DNA of 64,000 nucleotides from a bacterium. Its GTDB lineage: Bacteria > Myxococcota_A > Bradymonadia > UBA7976 > UBA1532. The notes beneath the pieces were generated by a model, which did no database searches, had not been told where the DNA came from, and saw nothing but the letters and a program-made list of their open reading frames with translations. The translations under genes and the position numbers were made by a program. Below, one piece after another: positions 63,571-64,000 of this stretch (positions within the stretch are counted from its first letter, which is position 1; each line of letters opens with the position of its first letter). The stretch is from assembly GCA_030426085.1 (NCBI GenBank), contig JAUHYW010000029.1, forward strand, positions 35,568 to 99,567, written 5' to 3'.

Positions 63571-64000
63571 GAGCGTTCGACCTCACCGCAGAGCGCGGGG
63601 TGACCCCACTCTCGAGCGTTCGACCTCACCGCAGAGCGCGGGGTGACCCCACTCTCGAGCGTTCGACCTCGCCGCAGAACGCGGGGTGACCCCACTCCCG
63701 AGCGTTCGACCTCACCGCAGAACGCGGGGTGACCCCCTCCGATCGGCACTGACCTCGCCGCAGAACGCGGGGTGACCCCACTCTCGAGCGTGCGACCTCA
63801 CCGCAAAACGCGGGGTGACCCCATCGTCGAGAGGTCGACCTCGCCGCAGAACGCGGGGTGACCTCCTCCGATCGGCACCGACCTCGCCGGAGAACGCGGG
63901 GTGACCTCCTCGTCGAGAGGTCGAACTCGCCGGAGAACGCGGGGTGACCTCCTCGTCGAGAGGTCGAACTCGCTGGAGAACGCGGGGTGACCCCATCGTC
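63571..64000. repeat. 43-bp tandem repeat array, about ten units, running off the right edge
   Basis: Ten head-to-tail units of exactly 43 bases fill 430 bases. A conserved 27-base core (ACCTCACCGCAGAACGCGGG type, containing the GGGGTGACCCC dyad) alternates with a 16-base segment that occurs in three recurring types, marked by CTCGAG, CGATCG or TCGTCGAGAGG. The left copies are near identical; the right ones drift (CCGGAGAACG). Since 43 is not divisible by three, the frame shifts with each unit, so it is not coding. Positions 63470-63570 hold the RRM leader and only weak repeat-like matter. Confidence 0.9.

Noticed and set aside
63105..63749. Minus-strand CDS reaching from the RRM gene into the repeats
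   Set aside because: It overlaps the well-supported RRM gene in another frame and continues through a repeat whose 43-base period breaks frame.
63571..64000. CRISPR array
   Set aside because: The segments between the core are only 16 bases and repeat in three types rather than being unique, and no cas gene is in the window.

Overview
The window is very GC-rich, densely coded DNA from a delta-lineage bacterium, most likely a member of the Myxococcota (Polyangia-like). The evidence is: many lipoproteins with an Asp/Ala/Pro-rich spacer after the lipobox, MopE-type metal-binding motifs and long Cys-repeat lipoproteins, a MYXO-CTERM-like sorting tail on a metalloprotease, many Hanks-type kinases and FHA proteins, and an FHA-containing sigma54 activator. 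No rRNA, tRNA, IS element, prophage or CRISPR array was seen. Genus cannot be told from the sequence alone.

Layout. (1) 0-22 kb is a surface/periplasm region. It holds a sigma54 activator, a PHP-type metallohydrolase lipoprotein, two Cys-rich lipoproteins, a metzincin protease with its coupled partner, a YjfB-like small protein, a 2-keto-3-deoxygalactonate kinase, and a P460-like c-heme lipoprotein coupled to a second PHP-type lipoprotein. A three-gene translationally coupled operon follows (CotH, CotH+MopE+C-type lectin, right-handed beta-helix), then a KDPGal-aldolase-like protein lacking the Schiff-base lysine, an acyl-CoA synthetase and a pseudo-receiver protein. (2) 22.2-38 kb is a type VI secretion system (T6SS): tssJ-K-L-M-A, tssB-C, hcp and tssE-F-G, with good sigma70-like promoters before tssJ, tssB and hcp and a strong terminator after hcp. 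ClpV and VgrG are not in the window. TssM lacks its usual N-terminal membrane hairpin, and a second TssJ-like lipoprotein with two added membrane segments is transcribed divergently from tssJ. (3) 38.1-49.7 kb is one 3,862-residue Cys-rich mosaic lipoprotein. (4) 49.7-60.3 kb is a signalling region: two cyclic-nucleotide-binding proteins with an HD hydrolase, an acyltransferase, a predicted pseudokinase, an MBL-fold hydrolase, an FHA protein, a kinase-SUMF1 fusion and an unknown protein. (5) 60.5-64 kb holds a canonical transmembrane kinase with an extracellular dCache-like sensor, an RRM RNA-binding protein and a 43-bp tandem repeat array that runs off the right edge.

How the parts may work together (inference): the T6SS is built from at least three independently promoted units, so Hcp output can be set apart from the membrane complex and sheath. 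The kinase, FHA and sigma54-FHA proteins are the sort of factors that control T6SS assembly in other bacteria, but nothing here proves that link. The CotH, lectin, PHP and Cys-repeat lipoproteins look like a cell-surface adhesion or modification repertoire; the kinase and aldolase-like genes of the galactonate route flank this region at 10.6 and 18.7 kb.
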